Under the pieces are notes generated by a model, which ran no database searches, was not told where the DNA came from, and saw only the letters and a list, made by a program, of their open reading frames with translations. This document shows, one piece after another, positions 45,420 through 55,527 of a stretch of DNA of 64,000 bases. The stretch comes from Chthonomonadales bacterium (lineage in GTDB: Bacteria > Armatimonadota > Chthonomonadetes > Chthonomonadales > CAJBBX01). The DNA lies in NCBI GenBank assembly GCA_013360745.1, contig JABWBA010000008.1, forward strand, positions 1 to 64,000. Reading direction: 5' to 3'. A program made the translations under genes and the position numbers. Numbering within the stretch: the stretch's first letter is position 1; every line of letters begins with the position of its first letter.

Positions 45420-46466
45420 ATGCGCGCCGCAGTCTACCGCGGCGGACGTGAACTCCTGATAGAACGGATTCCTATCCCGACGATCAATCCGGATGAGATA
45501 CTGCTCCGGGTTGTGCGTTGCGGCGTATGCCCAACCGATCTCAAGAAGCTCGGATCTGATCCGCCTGTGTCGCCCCGTGTCTTCGGCCACGAGCTCGCCG
45601 GCGTAGTGGCGCAAACCGGCACGGAAGTCGTCGATTGGCAGGTGGGCGATCGGCTTGTCGTGCTGCATCACGCCCCGTGCGGAACATGCCATTACTGCCG
45701 TCACGGGTCGAGCGCTCAATGCCCCGAGTACCGTAAGACCGGGCTCACCGCTGGTTTCGAGCCCGCCGGTGGAGGCTTCGCCGAGTATGTCCGGGTGGGC
45801 GCCCACGTGCTTAACCATGCCAGTGTACGGCTGAGCGATCCGACGTCCTTCGATGTCGCGGCTCTGATCGAGCCGATGTCGACCGTGGTCAAAGCGATTT
45901 CCCGCCTCCGTATCGCCGCCGATAGCGTCGTCATCGTGATCGGACAGGGGCCGACAGGGCTGATGTTCACCGGGCTTCTCTCCCTGCAGGGCGTGCGCGT
46001 ACGGACCGTCGAACCGAATCGAGGCCGCCGCGAGACATCCCAAACCTTCGGGGCGTCGGAAGCGTTCCCGTCGGTCGATGATCTGGTCTCCGCAGCGCAA
46101 CGGGCCGGCGATGCCGGAAGTCGCGGCGCGGACGCGGTCGTTGTGACCGCGTCGTCGGCAACGGCGATTGCCCAGGCATGTCAGCTGGTACGCGCTGGGG
46201 GTCAGGCGCTGTTGTTCGGCTCGACCCATCCCGGCTCCTCGGTTCCCATTGAGCCCTCGATGATCTGCGCCAGGGAGATCGATATCATCGGCAGTTACGG
46301 CACGGACGTCCGCTTGCTCGATGAGACAGCCTCGGTTCTCTTTGCCTCACTCCGTCCGTGGTCGCGGCTGATATCCCATGTGCTGCCTCTGGAATCAATA
46401 AACTACGCTCTCGAGCTGGCTCGGAATCCGGAAAGCGGTGCGCTCAAGGTGCTCGTGGCGCCATGA
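45420..46466 (+). CDS. Zinc-dependent alcohol/polyol dehydrogenase (MDR family), first copy
   Basis: A 348-residue medium-chain dehydrogenase. Catalytic zinc ligands are in CGVCPTDLK and GHELAG. The structural zinc loop is complete (CGTCHYCRHGSSAQC). The NAD(P)-binding Rossmann part has VIGQGPTGLM. It resembles sorbitol/threonine dehydrogenase-type enzymes, but the substrate cannot be named. The ATG at 45420 begins the family-like sequence. It is the first gene of a five-gene operon ending in squalene genes, and its stop overlaps the next start (ATGA). Confidence 0.82.
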   Translation: MRAAVYRGGRELLIERIPIPTINPDEILLRVVRCGVCPTDLKKLGSDPPVSPRVFGHELAGVVAQTGTEVVDWQVGDRLVVLHHAPCGTCHYCRHGSSAQCPEYRKTGLTAGFEPAGGGFAEYVRVGAHVLNHASVRLSDPTSFDVAALIEPMSTVVKAISRLRIAADSVVIVIGQGPTGLMFTGLLSLQGVRVRTVEPNRGRRETSQTFGASEAFPSVDDLVSAAQRAGDAGSRGADAVVVTASSATAIAQACQLVRAGGQALLFGSTHPGSSVPIEPSMICAREIDIIGSYGTDVRLLDETASVLFASLRPWSRLISHVLPLESINYALELARNPESGALKVLVAP

Positions 46467-47527
46467 CGATGCTCGCTGCGGTTCTCTATGGTCCGCGTGA
46501 CCTCCGCGTCGAACAGCTGCCCGTTCCCGAGCCGGGCGCCGGCGAGGTACGCCTCCGCATCGCTGCGGCATCCACCTGCGGCACCGATGTGAAGGTCTGG
46601 AGACGCGGCTACCATCAGAATATGATCCGCCCGCCGGCTGTGTTGGGCCACGAATGCGCCGGCGTCATCGATGCCGTAGGAGCGGGGGCAGCGGGATGGA
46701 GTCCCGGAACGCCCGTCGTCGCGGCGAACTCCGCTCCTTGTACGCGCTGCTACTATTGCGCCAAGCGGCTGTATTCGCAATGTGAGACGCTGACGTATAT
46801 GAACGGCGCTTATGCAGAGTACGTGATCGTGCCCGAATCGATCGTGCGGATGAACCTGCTCCCCCTTCCAATCGGTCTGGATCCCCGATTTGCGACCCTG
46901 ACGGAACCCCTGGCATGCGTCGTGCACGGGCTGCAACGCTGCCCTGTGGCTTCCGGGGATGAGGTTGTCGTCCTTGGCAGCGGACCGATCGGTCTGTTCT
47001 TCGTCCGGTTGTGTGTGCTGGCGGGCGCGACGGTGACGGCGCTGGGCCGCAACGCAGGCCGTCTTGAGACCGCGACACGCCTCGGCGCGACCAGAGTCAT
47101 CGAGGGTGACGCTTCGGATACTGGATTGCAGCAGCAGGCACGGGCGACGGCCAACGGCGGACGTGGCTTCGACGTCGTGATCGAGTGCATCGGCGTCCCG
47201 GCCGCATGGAACGCAGCGGTGACGCTGGCGCGGCGGCGAGGACTCGTGCATCTCTTTGGCGGTTGTCCCCGAGACACCTCGGTCGAGCTGGCGACTGAAC
47301 GCATCCACTACGATGAGCTGAGTATCACCGGCACATACCACCATACGCCTGAGGCGATCCGCGAAGCCCTCGATTTGATCGCGACAGGCCGTATCGTCCC
47401 GTCCGAGTTCTTGTCCGGATCGATCGGCATCGACGACCTGCCGAAGGCGCTGGCGGACCTGAGCGAGGGAGCTCCGTTCATCAAGCTATCCGTCCTCCCG
47501 CCTAACGCAAGGCTGAGCGGAGGGTAG
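46463..47527 (+). CDS. Zinc-dependent alcohol/polyol dehydrogenase (MDR family), second copy
   Basis: A 354-residue paralogue-like MDR enzyme with catalytic-zinc CGTDVKVW and GHECAG, structural-zinc loop CTRCYYCAKRLYSQC and dinucleotide motif VLGSGPIGLFF. It starts in the stop of the first dehydrogenase and ends 5 bases before hpnC, so the two dehydrogenases and hpnC are translationally linked. The sequence differs enough from the first copy to suggest a different substrate or a heteromeric partner. No function in hopanoid or squalene synthesis is known for this pairing. Confidence 0.82.
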   Translation: MTMLAAVLYGPRDLRVEQLPVPEPGAGEVRLRIAAASTCGTDVKVWRRGYHQNMIRPPAVLGHECAGVIDAVGAGAAGWSPGTPVVAANSAPCTRCYYCAKRLYSQCETLTYMNGAYAEYVIVPESIVRMNLLPLPIGLDPRFATLTEPLACVVHGLQRCPVASGDEVVVLGSGPIGLFFVRLCVLAGATVTALGRNAGRLETATRLGATRVIEGDASDTGLQQQARATANGGRGFDVVIECIGVPAAWNAAVTLARRRGLVHLFGGCPRDTSVELATERIHYDELSITGTYHHTPEAIREALDLIATGRIVPSEFLSGSIGIDDLPKALADLSEGAPFIKLSVLPPNARLSGG

Positions 47528-47532
47528 GTCCG

Positions 47533-48447
47533 GTGGCCAGTACGCCTCCTATCGCCGGAACGCCGTGGGCGGCCGATCGACCGTATACGCTTCAGGAGGC
47601 GATGGCCTATTGTCGCAAACTGGCCACCAGCCATTACGAGAACTTCCTTGTGACGTCGTTGTTTACACCGAAGCAGTTGCGGCCTCACTTCCATTCGGTC
47701 TATGCCTTCTGCCGCATCGCCGATGATCTGGCGGATGAGACGGGTGATCCCGATCGATCCCTGTCCCTCCTGGATTGGTGGGAGGATCAGTTGCGTCGTG
47801 CCTACGAGGGCCGTCCTGAACATCCGGCTATGATCGCGCTAGAAGCGACAAACAACGCCTTCGGGATTCCGATGAGCCCCTATCTGGATCTTCTTCACGC
47901 ATTCCGACAGGATCAGGTAACGACGCGTTACGCGACCTATCATGATCTCCTCGACTACTGCGCCCACTCCGCAAATCCCGTTGGCCGCCTCACGCTTCAT
48001 CTGTTCTCTCATACCGACAGCCATCGCCGCGCGCTCTCCGATGCGATCTGTACCGGCCTCCAGCTGGCGAACTTCTGGCAGGATCTGGCCCGAGATGCTG
48101 CGATCGGCAGGGTCTACCTGCCCGAGAACGACATGGCGGAGTACGGTGTGCGCCGGGAGGACCTTCTGGCCGGCCGTCATACCCCGGAACTGGAAGCCCT
48201 GTTGACCCTGCAATGTTCACGTGCAGCGGAGCTGTTCGATCACGGATCAGCTCTGGTCGATTCCCTCAACGGCAAGGCCCGGCTGTGCGTCGCGATGTTC
48301 GTTGCTGGTGGACGGGAGATCCTCCAGATGATCGCGGACCAGCGTTACGACGTCCTCACCCGTCGGCCCGCGATTCCGCGAACGCGACAGCTGCGCCTCC
48401 TCGCATCAACGTGGCTCCGATCGCTCGCGGGAAGGCCATCGACATGA
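47533..48447 (+). CDS. hpnC: Hydroxysqualene synthase HpnC
   Basis: A 304-residue squalene/phytoene-synthase-fold protein. In the HpnCDE route it converts presqualene diphosphate to hydroxysqualene. The opening SHYENFLVTSLFTPKQLR is HpnC-like. The first Asp-rich motif is CRIADDLADE and the second is NFWQDLARD. The start codon is GTG at 47533 with GGAGGG about 9 bases upstream, overlapping the end of the previous gene. Its stop overlaps hpnD (ATGA). Confidence 0.9.
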   Translation: MASTPPIAGTPWAADRPYTLQEAMAYCRKLATSHYENFLVTSLFTPKQLRPHFHSVYAFCRIADDLADETGDPDRSLSLLDWWEDQLRRAYEGRPEHPAMIALEATNNAFGIPMSPYLDLLHAFRQDQVTTRYATYHDLLDYCAHSANPVGRLTLHLFSHTDSHRRALSDAICTGLQLANFWQDLARDAAIGRVYLPENDMAEYGVRREDLLAGRHTPELEALLTLQCSRAAELFDHGSALVDSLNGKARLCVAMFVAGGREILQMIADQRYDVLTRRPAIPRTRQLRLLASTWLRSLAGRPST

Positions 48448-49343
48448 CGGAGGCTGCGGTCCGGCGCTCCTATACATATTGCACGGAGTTGACGCGCGTT
48501 CAGGCGGCCAACTTCTATCAGGGATTCCGCCTGTTGCCGAAGGATAAGCGAGACGGACTCTGCGCTATCTACGCGTTCATGCGGATTATTGATGATGTAA
48601 CCGATACACCATCGATCTGCGACGAGGAAGACGGGACGAGCGACCGATCCGAGTTGCTCGACGACTGGAGTCGTACGGTCAGCGCCATCTATCGCGATGC
48701 GCTCGGTCGCCATCCCATCCTGCCGGCCCTGCACCACACCGTACATCGGTACGCGATACCCGAGGCGCATCTGCAAACCGTGATCCAGGGCGTCGCCACG
48801 GATCTGCACACCCGTCGGTACCCCACGTTCGCGGAGTTGGAAACATATTGCTATCAAGTAGCCGGTGTTGTGGGCTTGATCTGCCTCCATATCTGGGGCT
48901 GCGAGGATCTCGACGCCTCCACTCCCTTAGCTATCTCCTGCGGCACGGCTTTTCAACTTACGAACATACTCCGGGATGTGCGCGAAGACGCGGACCGGAA
49001 CCGTATCTACCTCCCGTTGGAGGATCTGAACGCCTACGGCATTCCTGAGGACGAGTTCATTCGGGGCCGTGACTCGGAACGGATCGGCCGGTTGCTCGCC
49101 ATGGAAGCCGCTCGAGCGGAGTCGTATTTCGCTTCAAGCAGACCGCTTCTCGAGATGGTGGACATCGACAGCCGCGGCGCCTTCGCGGCGATGTACGGGG
49201 TGTACCGGACGCTCCTTCGGCGCATCGGCGCCGATCCGATCCGCATTCTGACCAACAGGATTTCGTTGAGCGCCGCCGAGAAACTCCAGATCGTCCGCGA
49301 TTCGCTCCTGTTCGCGAGAACCGGCCGCTTGACAACGGACTGA
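48444..49343 (+). CDS. hpnD: Presqualene diphosphate synthase HpnD
   Basis: A 299-residue squalene/phytoene synthase family member that condenses two farnesyl diphosphates to presqualene diphosphate. It has SYTYCTELTR and NFYQGFRLLP at the N-terminus, MRIIDDVTD as the first Asp-rich motif and TNILRDVREDADRNRIYLP as the second. The ATG at 48444 lies in the hpnC stop and has GGAAGG 8 bases upstream; the longer frame is rejected because it overlaps hpnC. Confidence 0.91.
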   Translation: MTEAAVRRSYTYCTELTRVQAANFYQGFRLLPKDKRDGLCAIYAFMRIIDDVTDTPSICDEEDGTSDRSELLDDWSRTVSAIYRDALGRHPILPALHHTVHRYAIPEAHLQTVIQGVATDLHTRRYPTFAELETYCYQVAGVVGLICLHIWGCEDLDASTPLAISCGTAFQLTNILRDVREDADRNRIYLPLEDLNAYGIPEDEFIRGRDSERIGRLLAMEAARAESYFASSRPLLEMVDIDSRGAFAAMYGVYRTLLRRIGADPIRILTNRISLSAAEKLQIVRDSLLFARTGRLTTD

Positions 49344-49348
49344 CCGGT

Positions 49349-50710
49349 TTGAATGCGGCCGGTGTGTTCGATGTCATCGTCGTAGGCGGAGGCGTCTCGG
49401 GCATCACCGCGGCCGTCCGACTCTCCGCTGCAGGACGCCGCGTTATGCTCCTTGAGAAGCGAGCGTACCTCGGTGGTCGCGCTTCCTCGTTTCTCGATCA
49501 ACACACCCACACGCTGATCGACCACTCCCAGCATGTGATGCTGGAATGCTGCACTGAGTTCGACACGCTGCTGCGAGCCCTGAACGTCTCCCATCACATC
49601 CGTTATCTGGACCAGATCCGCTATCTTCTGCCCGACGGCTCACAAGCCGCGTTATCCGCCTGTGCGCTTCCCGTGCCCTATCACCTGCTTCCCTCCCTGC
49701 TGATGATGCGTGGCCTGGGCATGCGGGATATCCTGTCGGTGAACCGTCTCCTGAAAGCGGCCAGATCCAGCTTGGACCTCGCAGAAGCCGGCAGCGCTGG
49801 AGGAAACGAGGAATCCACCTTCGACGATCTCTGCCGCCAGGCCCGGCTCACCCCATCGGCGCGTCGGATAATCGTCGAGCCGCTGATCTTCTCAGCCTGC
49901 AATGCGCCGATCGAGGAGGTGAGCGCGAAATACGGTGCGATGGCGATCTCCGACGGCATCATGGCGGGCCGTCGTGCCTACCGGATTGGGGTGCCGAGGG
50001 TGCCGCTGGCCGAGCTCTTCACTGATCCGACGATCGAACTCCTGCGAAGGAACGGTTCGGACGCCAGGCTCCAGACTAATGTGGTATCCATGGAGCGCAC
50101 AGGTCCGGGCGTACGCGTCCGGGACATCGCCGGTCGGAGCTGGGCTGCGAACGCCTGCGTACTGGCGCTGCCCTACGGCCGTTTGGTGCGTCTGGCCCCG
50201 GACCGTGTGCTGACGAGCCAGCAAGCGTCTGTAGCTGAGCGTCTTGTCCCGTCGCCTATCGTCGCCGCCCACCTGTGGTTCGACGAGGACCTTCGCCTAC
50301 CGGAGGCAACCTGTCTGCCCGGACGCGCGACCCATTGGATCTTCCATCGCACCTGCGCGCCGAATGCGCACTGTGCGGCGGGCAGCTACATAACTACGGT
50401 AACCAGCGGCGATCGATCTCTTGCATCGCTGTCGGGATCAAGGATCCTCGAGATCGTGCTGCGTGATCTCCAGGCTGCGCTCGGAACTACGATGTCGATT
50501 CGGCCGGTCCACCATCGCGTGGTGCGCGAGCGTAGCGCGACCTTCGTCCCTGCGCCCGGTGTTGATCGCTTTCGGCCTGCGGTCCACACCCGATACCCCG
50601 AGTTCGTCGTCGCCGGGGATTGGACGGATACTGGCTGGCCCGCCACGATGGAAGGGGCCGCCCGAAGCGGACGATCCGCCGCGGCAGCGCTTCTCGCCTC
50701 GCTTCGATAA
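49349..50710 (+). CDS. hpnE: Hydroxysqualene dehydroxylase HpnE
   Basis: A 453-residue FAD-dependent amine-oxidase-fold protein that reduces hydroxysqualene to squalene. The dinucleotide motif VVGGGVSGITAAVRLSAAG is at about 11-29, followed by GGRASSF. The C-terminal FAD-contact region is VVAGDWTDTGWPATMEGAARSG. The start codon is TTG at 49349, 5 bases after hpnD; a GTG at 49364 is an alternative, and neither has a clear ribosome site. No squalene-hopene cyclase follows, so the product could feed hopanoids or other terpenoids elsewhere. Confidence 0.91.
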   Translation: MNAAGVFDVIVVGGGVSGITAAVRLSAAGRRVMLLEKRAYLGGRASSFLDQHTHTLIDHSQHVMLECCTEFDTLLRALNVSHHIRYLDQIRYLLPDGSQAALSACALPVPYHLLPSLLMMRGLGMRDILSVNRLLKAARSSLDLAEAGSAGGNEESTFDDLCRQARLTPSARRIIVEPLIFSACNAPIEEVSAKYGAMAISDGIMAGRRAYRIGVPRVPLAELFTDPTIELLRRNGSDARLQTNVVSMERTGPGVRVRDIAGRSWAANACVLALPYGRLVRLAPDRVLTSQQASVAERLVPSPIVAAHLWFDEDLRLPEATCLPGRATHWIFHRTCAPNAHCAAGSYITTVTSGDRSLASLSGSRILEIVLRDLQAALGTTMSIRPVHHRVVRERSATFVPAPGVDRFRPAVHTRYPEFVVAGDWTDTGWPATMEGAARSGRSAAAALLASLR

Positions 50711-50775
50711 CACCTCTCGTTCATCCACGCTGCCGGAAACCAAAGTACACCCATGCGCGTATACTATTACAGATA

Positions 50776-50796
50776 CTTGCTATGAGCACACTCAAG
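50776..50796. promoter_or_regulatory. HAIR-like HspR operator upstream of clpB
   Basis: CTTGCTA, 7 bases, then ACTCAAG. The right half matches the HspR-binding HAIR consensus (CTTGAGT-N7-ACTCAAG) perfectly and the left half at four of seven bases with correct spacing. It lies 55 bases before the clpB start and just after a TATACT box (50760-50765) that could be a -10 element, though no good -35 is seen. No hspR gene is in the window. Confidence 0.5.
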
Positions 50797-50851
50797 CAAT
50801 CTAAGCGAGAGACACAGTATATCGTAGCCGGATAGGAGAGCGAAGCGGATC

Positions 50852-53533
50852 ATGGATGCCAATCAGTTCACAGAGAAATCGCAAGAGGCTCTGGCCACAG
50901 CGCAATCGATCGCGGGCAGCATGAACCACGTCGAAGTCGACGTTGAGCACCTCGTGATCGCGTTGCTGGGACAACCGGATGGCATCGTGTCCCGGCTTCT
51001 GGCACGAATGGACGTCGACACCTCCGGTCTTGTGTCCCGCCTGGAGAGCGAGATGAGACGGCGCCCAGCCGTCAGCGGGCCAGGCACGGAACCCGGCAAG
51101 GTCTATGTCTCCAAGCGGATGGGCAAGCTGTTTGCTCAGGCGGAATCGGAAGCGCGCCGACTGAAAGACGATTACATCAGCGTCGAGCATCTCTTCCTCG
51201 CCTCGATCGATGAAGCAGGCCGGACGCCCCTCGGTCAGATCCTGCGAGAAGCGGGGATAACGAGAGATCGATTTCTCGAAGCGCTCGTTAGCGTGCGGGG
51301 CAACCAGCGTATCACCAGTCCGACACCCGAGCAGACCTATGAGGCGCTTGAGAAATATGGTCGTGATCTCGTGGCGGCGGCCCGAGAGGGCAAGCTGGAT
51401 CCGGTGATCGGACGCGATTCGGAGATCCGTCGGGTCGTTCGCATTCTGCTGAGGAAAACGAAGAATAATCCGGTCTTGATTGGCGAACCGGGCGTTGGCA
51501 AGACCGCCATCGTAGAGGGTCTTGCTCAAAGAATCGTCCAGGGCGATGTGCCCGAGGGCTTGCGTGATAAGTCGCTGTTCGCCCTGGATATGGGCGCGCT
51601 GATCGCAGGAGCCAAATACCGAGGGGAGTTCGAGGAGCGGCTCAAGGCCGTCCTGAACGAGATCAAGCAGAGCGACGGACGCATATTGCTGTTCATCGAT
51701 GAGCTCCACACCATCGTCGGCGCCGGCAAAACCGAAGGCTCCATGGATGCGGGCAACATGCTCAAGCCGATGCTCGCCCGAGGTGAGCTCCATTGCATCG
51801 GCGCAACGACTCTCGATGAGTATCGACAGCATCTGGAAAAGGACGCGGCGCTCGAACGCCGCTTCCAGCCCGTCGTGGTCGAGGCTCCGACTGTGGAGGA
51901 TACGATCTCGATCCTACGGGGACTTCGCGAGCGGTTCGAACTCCACCATGGCGTGCATATCCAGGACAACGCGATCGTCGCTGCCGCGACACTGAGCAAC
52001 CGGTACATCTCCGATCGGTTCCTGCCGGATAAGGCGATCGACCTTGTCGATGAGGCCTGCGCAATGATCCGCGCGGAGATGGACTCCATGCCGGCAGAAC
52101 TCGACGAGCTGACGCGCCGAACGATGCAGCTCGAAATCGAGGAACAAGCGCTCAAGGATGAGAAGGACCGGGCCGGTCAAGAGCGCCTGGAGGATCTGCG
52201 CAAGGAGCTGGCCGAGATAAGAGAGCGCGCCGGCGCCATGCGAGCGCAATGGCAGAGCGAAAAGGAGATGCTCAAGCGGTCTCAGACGATGCGGGAAGAG
52301 ATCGAACAGGCGCGACGCGATCTGGAACAGGCCGAACGTGACTGGGACTTGAACCGGGCGGCCGAACTCCGACACGGACGGTTGCCTACGCTGGAGAAGG
52401 GGCTGGCAGAGGCCGAAGCGGCCGTCCGCTCCTCTGCTGCGGGCGATCGACTCCTCCGCGAGGAGGTTACCGATGAGGAAATCGCCGAGATCGTCTCACG
52501 CTGGACGGGGGTGCCGGTTACGCGGCTTGTAGAGGGTGAGCGGGAGAAGATCCTCCGGTTGGATGAGGAACTCCATAGGAGGGTGATCGGTCAGGACGAG
52601 GCGGTGACGCTGGTCGCCGATGCGGTCATCAGAGCGAGGGCCGGTATCAAGGATCCTCGCAGACCGATCGGTTCGTTCATCTTTCTGGGCCCTACGGGTG
52701 TTGGAAAAACCGAGCTGGCCCGTGCGCTCGCGGAAGCGCTGTTCGACAGCGAAGAGCACATGATCCGCATCGACATGTCGGAATACATGGAGAAGCATAC
52801 GGTCAGCCGCCTGATCGGGGCCCCTCCGGGGTACATCGGCTATGACGAGGGAGGACAGCTCACCGAGGCGGTCCGCCGACATCCTTATGCGGTTCTCCTG
52901 TTCGACGAGTTTGAGAAGGCGCACGGCGACGTGTCCAACGTCCTGCTGCAGCTGCTCGATGACGGGCGCCTGACCGACGCTCAGGGAAGGACCGTGGACT
53001 TCAAGAACACGATCATTATCATGACCAGCAATATCGGTTCCGCTCAGTTGACTGGCGGCATCACGCACGACGGTGAAATCCGAGAACAAACCCGCCAGCG
53101 TGTCATGGAGGAGCTCCGTGCCCATTGTCGACCGGAGTTTCTAAACCGGGTGGACGAGGTTGTCCTCTTCAAGCCGCTGACGCTGAGCGAGATCGAACAG
53201 ATCGTCGTACTGCAGGTGGACATCCTGCAGAAACGACTGAAGGAGCGCGATATCACGGTGGAGGTTACGCCCGATGCCATAGCGCTCCTGGCACGAAAGG
53301 GATACGACCCGATATACGGCGCTCGGCCGTTGAAACGATTGATCCAGCGCACCCTCGAGACGCGTATTGGGCGGGCGTTGATCGCAGGCGATATCCCGGA
53401 CCATGCGACGGTAATCGTGGACGATGTGGCCGGTGAGATTACCGTCACCACCACTCACCGCTCGGCCTCGAACTCATCGGACGATGAGACCGAGACCGCG
53501 CCTAACGATGATGCTATCCACGTGTCGTTCTGA
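50852..53533 (+). CDS. clpB: Protein disaggregase ClpB
   Basis: An 893-residue Hsp100 ATPase that rescues aggregated proteins with DnaK. Two Clp_N repeats (1-150) precede NBD1 with Walker A GEPGVGKT (211-218). The coiled-coil M domain follows (about 410-530), which marks ClpB and excludes ClpA and ClpC. NBD2 has GPTGVGKT (613-620). A ribosome site (AGGAGAG) lies about 14 bases upstream of the ATG. Two small heat-shock genes follow on the same strand, and a HAIR-like site precedes it, so heat induction is likely. Confidence 0.96.
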   Translation: MDANQFTEKSQEALATAQSIAGSMNHVEVDVEHLVIALLGQPDGIVSRLLARMDVDTSGLVSRLESEMRRRPAVSGPGTEPGKVYVSKRMGKLFAQAESEARRLKDDYISVEHLFLASIDEAGRTPLGQILREAGITRDRFLEALVSVRGNQRITSPTPEQTYEALEKYGRDLVAAAREGKLDPVIGRDSEIRRVVRILLRKTKNNPVLIGEPGVGKTAIVEGLAQRIVQGDVPEGLRDKSLFALDMGALIAGAKYRGEFEERLKAVLNEIKQSDGRILLFIDELHTIVGAGKTEGSMDAGNMLKPMLARGELHCIGATTLDEYRQHLEKDAALERRFQPVVVEAPTVEDTISILRGLRERFELHHGVHIQDNAIVAAATLSNRYISDRFLPDKAIDLVDEACAMIRAEMDSMPAELDELTRRTMQLEIEEQALKDEKDRAGQERLEDLRKELAEIRERAGAMRAQWQSEKEMLKRSQTMREEIEQARRDLEQAERDWDLNRAAELRHGRLPTLEKGLAEAEAAVRSSAAGDRLLREEVTDEEIAEIVSRWTGVPVTRLVEGEREKILRLDEELHRRVIGQDEAVTLVADAVIRARAGIKDPRRPIGSFIFLGPTGVGKTELARALAEALFDSEEHMIRIDMSEYMEKHTVSRLIGAPPGYIGYDEGGQLTEAVRRHPYAVLLFDEFEKAHGDVSNVLLQLLDDGRLTDAQGRTVDFKNTIIIMTSNIGSAQLTGGITHDGEIREQTRQRVMEELRAHCRPEFLNRVDEVVLFKPLTLSEIEQIVVLQVDILQKRLKERDITVEVTPDAIALLARKGYDPIYGARPLKRLIQRTLETRIGRALIAGDIPDHATVIVDDVAGEITVTTTHRSASNSSDDETETAPNDDAIHVSF

Positions 53534-53562
53534 CGACAGGAACCAAAAGGAGAACACCAACG

Positions 53563-54018
53563 ATGACCACCTGGAATCCATGGAGAGAGATCGAAGCCCT
53601 GCGCCGGGAGCTGTTCCGGGCGACAGGATCGCCTGGCAGCAGAATCCCCCGCGCAAGCTCGGTGGCGTTTCTGCCGGGAAGAGCTGCACGGGCTTACCCG
53701 CTGACCAACGTCAGCGAGGACGGCGATACGATCTACGTTCAGGCCCTCGCACCCGGCCTGGATCCGGACAAGCTGGAGCTGACGGTCCTCGGCACCACGC
53801 TGACCATCTCCGGGGAAAAGCCGAAGACCGAAGGGATCACGGCTGATGCCTACCACAGGACCGAGCGATCCGCCGGGCGTTTCGTCCGGTCAATCGAACT
53901 TCCGACGCAGGTCGAGGCAGATAACGTCACAGCCCGTTATGTGAACGGCCTGCTCCACATCCGGCTCCCACGAGCCGCGGCGGCCCGACCGAGACAGGTC
54001 TCGGTCTCGGTTGGATGA
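53563..54018 (+). CDS. Hsp20 small heat-shock protein, first copy
   Basis: A 151-residue alpha-crystallin-domain chaperone. The N-terminus MTTWNPWREIEALRREL is typical of bacterial Hsp20. The domain runs from about 45 to 145, with GLLHIRLPRA near the end in place of the common GVLxIxxPK. It holds unfolding proteins for ClpB/DnaK. AAGGAG lies 10 bases before the ATG, 29 bases after clpB. Confidence 0.92.
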   Translation: MTTWNPWREIEALRRELFRATGSPGSRIPRASSVAFLPGRAARAYPLTNVSEDGDTIYVQALAPGLDPDKLELTVLGTTLTISGEKPKTEGITADAYHRTERSAGRFVRSIELPTQVEADNVTARYVNGLLHIRLPRAAAARPRQVSVSVG

Positions 54019-54032
54019 GAGGAGATAGAACA

Positions 54033-54449
54033 ATGGCAGAGAAGACTGTTGCGAATCCGATCGCAGAAGAGGAAACCCAGGTAGAGGCTGCAGTACCGAC
54101 TCGCGAAACGACCCGCGAAGGTGAACGGTTCCTCCCGCCTCCGGTTGATATCTACGAAACCGCCGATGGGCTGGTTGTCCTTGCGGACCTTCCCGGCGTC
54201 ACGGCGGATCGGCTGACCGTGAACGTCAAGGACGGTATCCTCACCATCGAGGGCCGATCCGAGTGCACCATGGAAGGGACGCCGGTCTATCAGGAGTTCG
54301 AGCTGCCCCATTTCTTCCGGCAGTTTGAGCTCGCGGACTCGGTCGACTCGGGGGCGATATCCGCCAGTTTGCGCCACGGCGTTCTGAGTCTGACGCTCCC
54401 GAAAGCGGAAGCCGCCAAGCCCCGATCCATCAAGGTTGACGTCGGCTAA
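54033..54449 (+). CDS. Hsp20 small heat-shock protein, second copy
   Basis: A 138-residue alpha-crystallin-domain protein with VDIYETADGLVVLADLPGV and GVLSLTLPKAEAAKP. Its Ala/Glu/Thr-rich N-terminal arm differs from that of the first copy, so the two may form mixed oligomers. The ATG at 54033 with AGGAG 9 bases upstream is preferred over 54015, which overlaps the previous stop. Confidence 0.91.
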   Translation: MAEKTVANPIAEEETQVEAAVPTRETTREGERFLPPPVDIYETADGLVVLADLPGVTADRLTVNVKDGILTIEGRSECTMEGTPVYQEFELPHFFRQFELADSVDSGAISASLRHGVLSLTLPKAEAAKPRSIKVDVG

Positions 54450-54458
54450 GCAATAGGT

Positions 54459-55490
54459 TCAGCAGTCCTCGTCGGTATCGGCGAGGACTGCTTTGCCTGC
54501 CACCTCCTCAAACAGGACACGCACATCCTCAATCGTCGTTACCTGCATCAACCTGCTGCGAGCGTGCGATGCCCCGTGAGCCCCGCGAATATACTGCGGA
54601 AGTTGTCCGCGCAAATGGATCACGGCATTCCGCTCTCCCATCGTCTCTGCCAGCGCCGTCACATGGCGTATCGCCATCGCCGTCCGCTCCGATATAGTCG
54701 GCCTTCGAGGCGGCGGCGTTCCCGTCAGCGCCGCGGCGACCTCGCCGAGGAGCCACGGATTGCCGATCGCCGCGCGACCGATCATCACTCCATCGCACCC
54801 GGTCTCTCGCACCATTCGCAGAGCATCCTCCGGCGATTTGATGTCGCCGTTGCCGATGACCGGTACGGTGAGGCGCCCCTTCATCTCGGCGATCCATCGC
54901 CAATCGGCCGAGCCAGAGAACCCCTGAATCGCAGTACGCGCATGCAGGGTAAACCCCACCACCCCTCGTCGCTCCATCTCGCGCGCGAGATCAGGCGCGG
55001 TGAGCTCGACCGAAGTCCAACCCGCCCTGAGCTTTACCGTCACCGGCGTCGACACCGCGGATACCACGGCGTCAACGACCTTGAGCGCGCTATCCCGATC
55101 CCGAAGTAGAGCCGCGCCAGCGCCCTGCCGACAGACTTTGGGAACCCAGCACCCCATGTTGATATCAATAATGTCGGCGCCGCGAAGCGCCACCTCACGC
55201 GCGGCGGACGCCATCAAGCCGGGGTCGGAGCCAAAAAGCTGCACGGATAGCGGGCGCTCATCGGCCTGCCACGACAGCATCCGTTCCGTTCTTGCACCGG
55301 CATACCGCATCGCCATACTGCTGATCTGCTCGGTGCACACCAGCCCGACACCGCCCAGCGAACGGCACAGCCGTCGAAACGGAGAGTTGGTCACGGCGGC
55401 CATGGGCGCGAGCACGACAGGCGGATCGATCGTCACTCGGCCAAGCGAGAACGGCCCCGAGGCTTGATGGGTGGCGTACCCGGTCGTCAT
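54459..55490 (-). CDS. dusB: tRNA-dihydrouridine synthase (DusB-like)
   Basis: A 343-residue flavoenzyme that reduces specific uridines in the tRNA D-loop. It has [19 protein letters not shown] (FMN barrel entry), [19 protein letters not shown] and the phosphate site [15 protein letters not shown] with [13 protein letters not shown]. The catalytic cysteine region usually reads NMGCPVxKV; here the proline is tryptophan (NMGCWVPKV), but the cysteine is kept. The frame opens upstream into the guaB end; the ATG at 55490 is the likely start, 37 bases after guaB. Confidence 0.92.
   Translation of the reverse strand: MTTGYATHQASGPFSLGRVTIDPPVVLAPMAAVTNSPFRRLCRSLGGVGLVCTEQISSMAMRYAGARTERMLSWQADERPLSVQLFGSDPGLMASAAREVALRGADIIDINMGCWVPKVCRQGAGAALLRDRDSALKVVDAVVSAVSTPVTVKLRAGWTSVELTAPDLAREMERRGVVGFTLHARTAIQGFSGSADWRWIAEMKGRLTVPVIGNGDIKSPEDALRMVRETGCDGVMIGRAAIGNPWLLGEVAAALTGTPPPRRPTISERTAMAIRHVTALAETMGERNAVIHLRGQLPQYIRGAHGASHARSRLMQVTTIEDVRVLFEEVAGKAVLADTDEDC
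54461..54492 (+). terminator. Hairpin terminator after the hsp20 genes
   Basis: AGCAGTCCTCG (54461-54471) and CGAGGACTGCT (54482-54492) form a perfect 11-base stem followed by a very short T-run. It lies 11 bases after the second hsp20 stop and overlaps the 3' end of the convergent dusB gene. The weak T-run lowers confidence. Confidence 0.55.
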
Positions 55491-55527
55491 CGTTCGAGCC
55501 CGTCGGTATCGGTGCGGACGCGGCCCG

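Noticed and set aside
50760-50765. TATACT as a certain clpB promoter
   Set aside because: It looks like a -10, but no -35 is found 16-18 bases upstream; mentioned only as context of the HAIR-like site.
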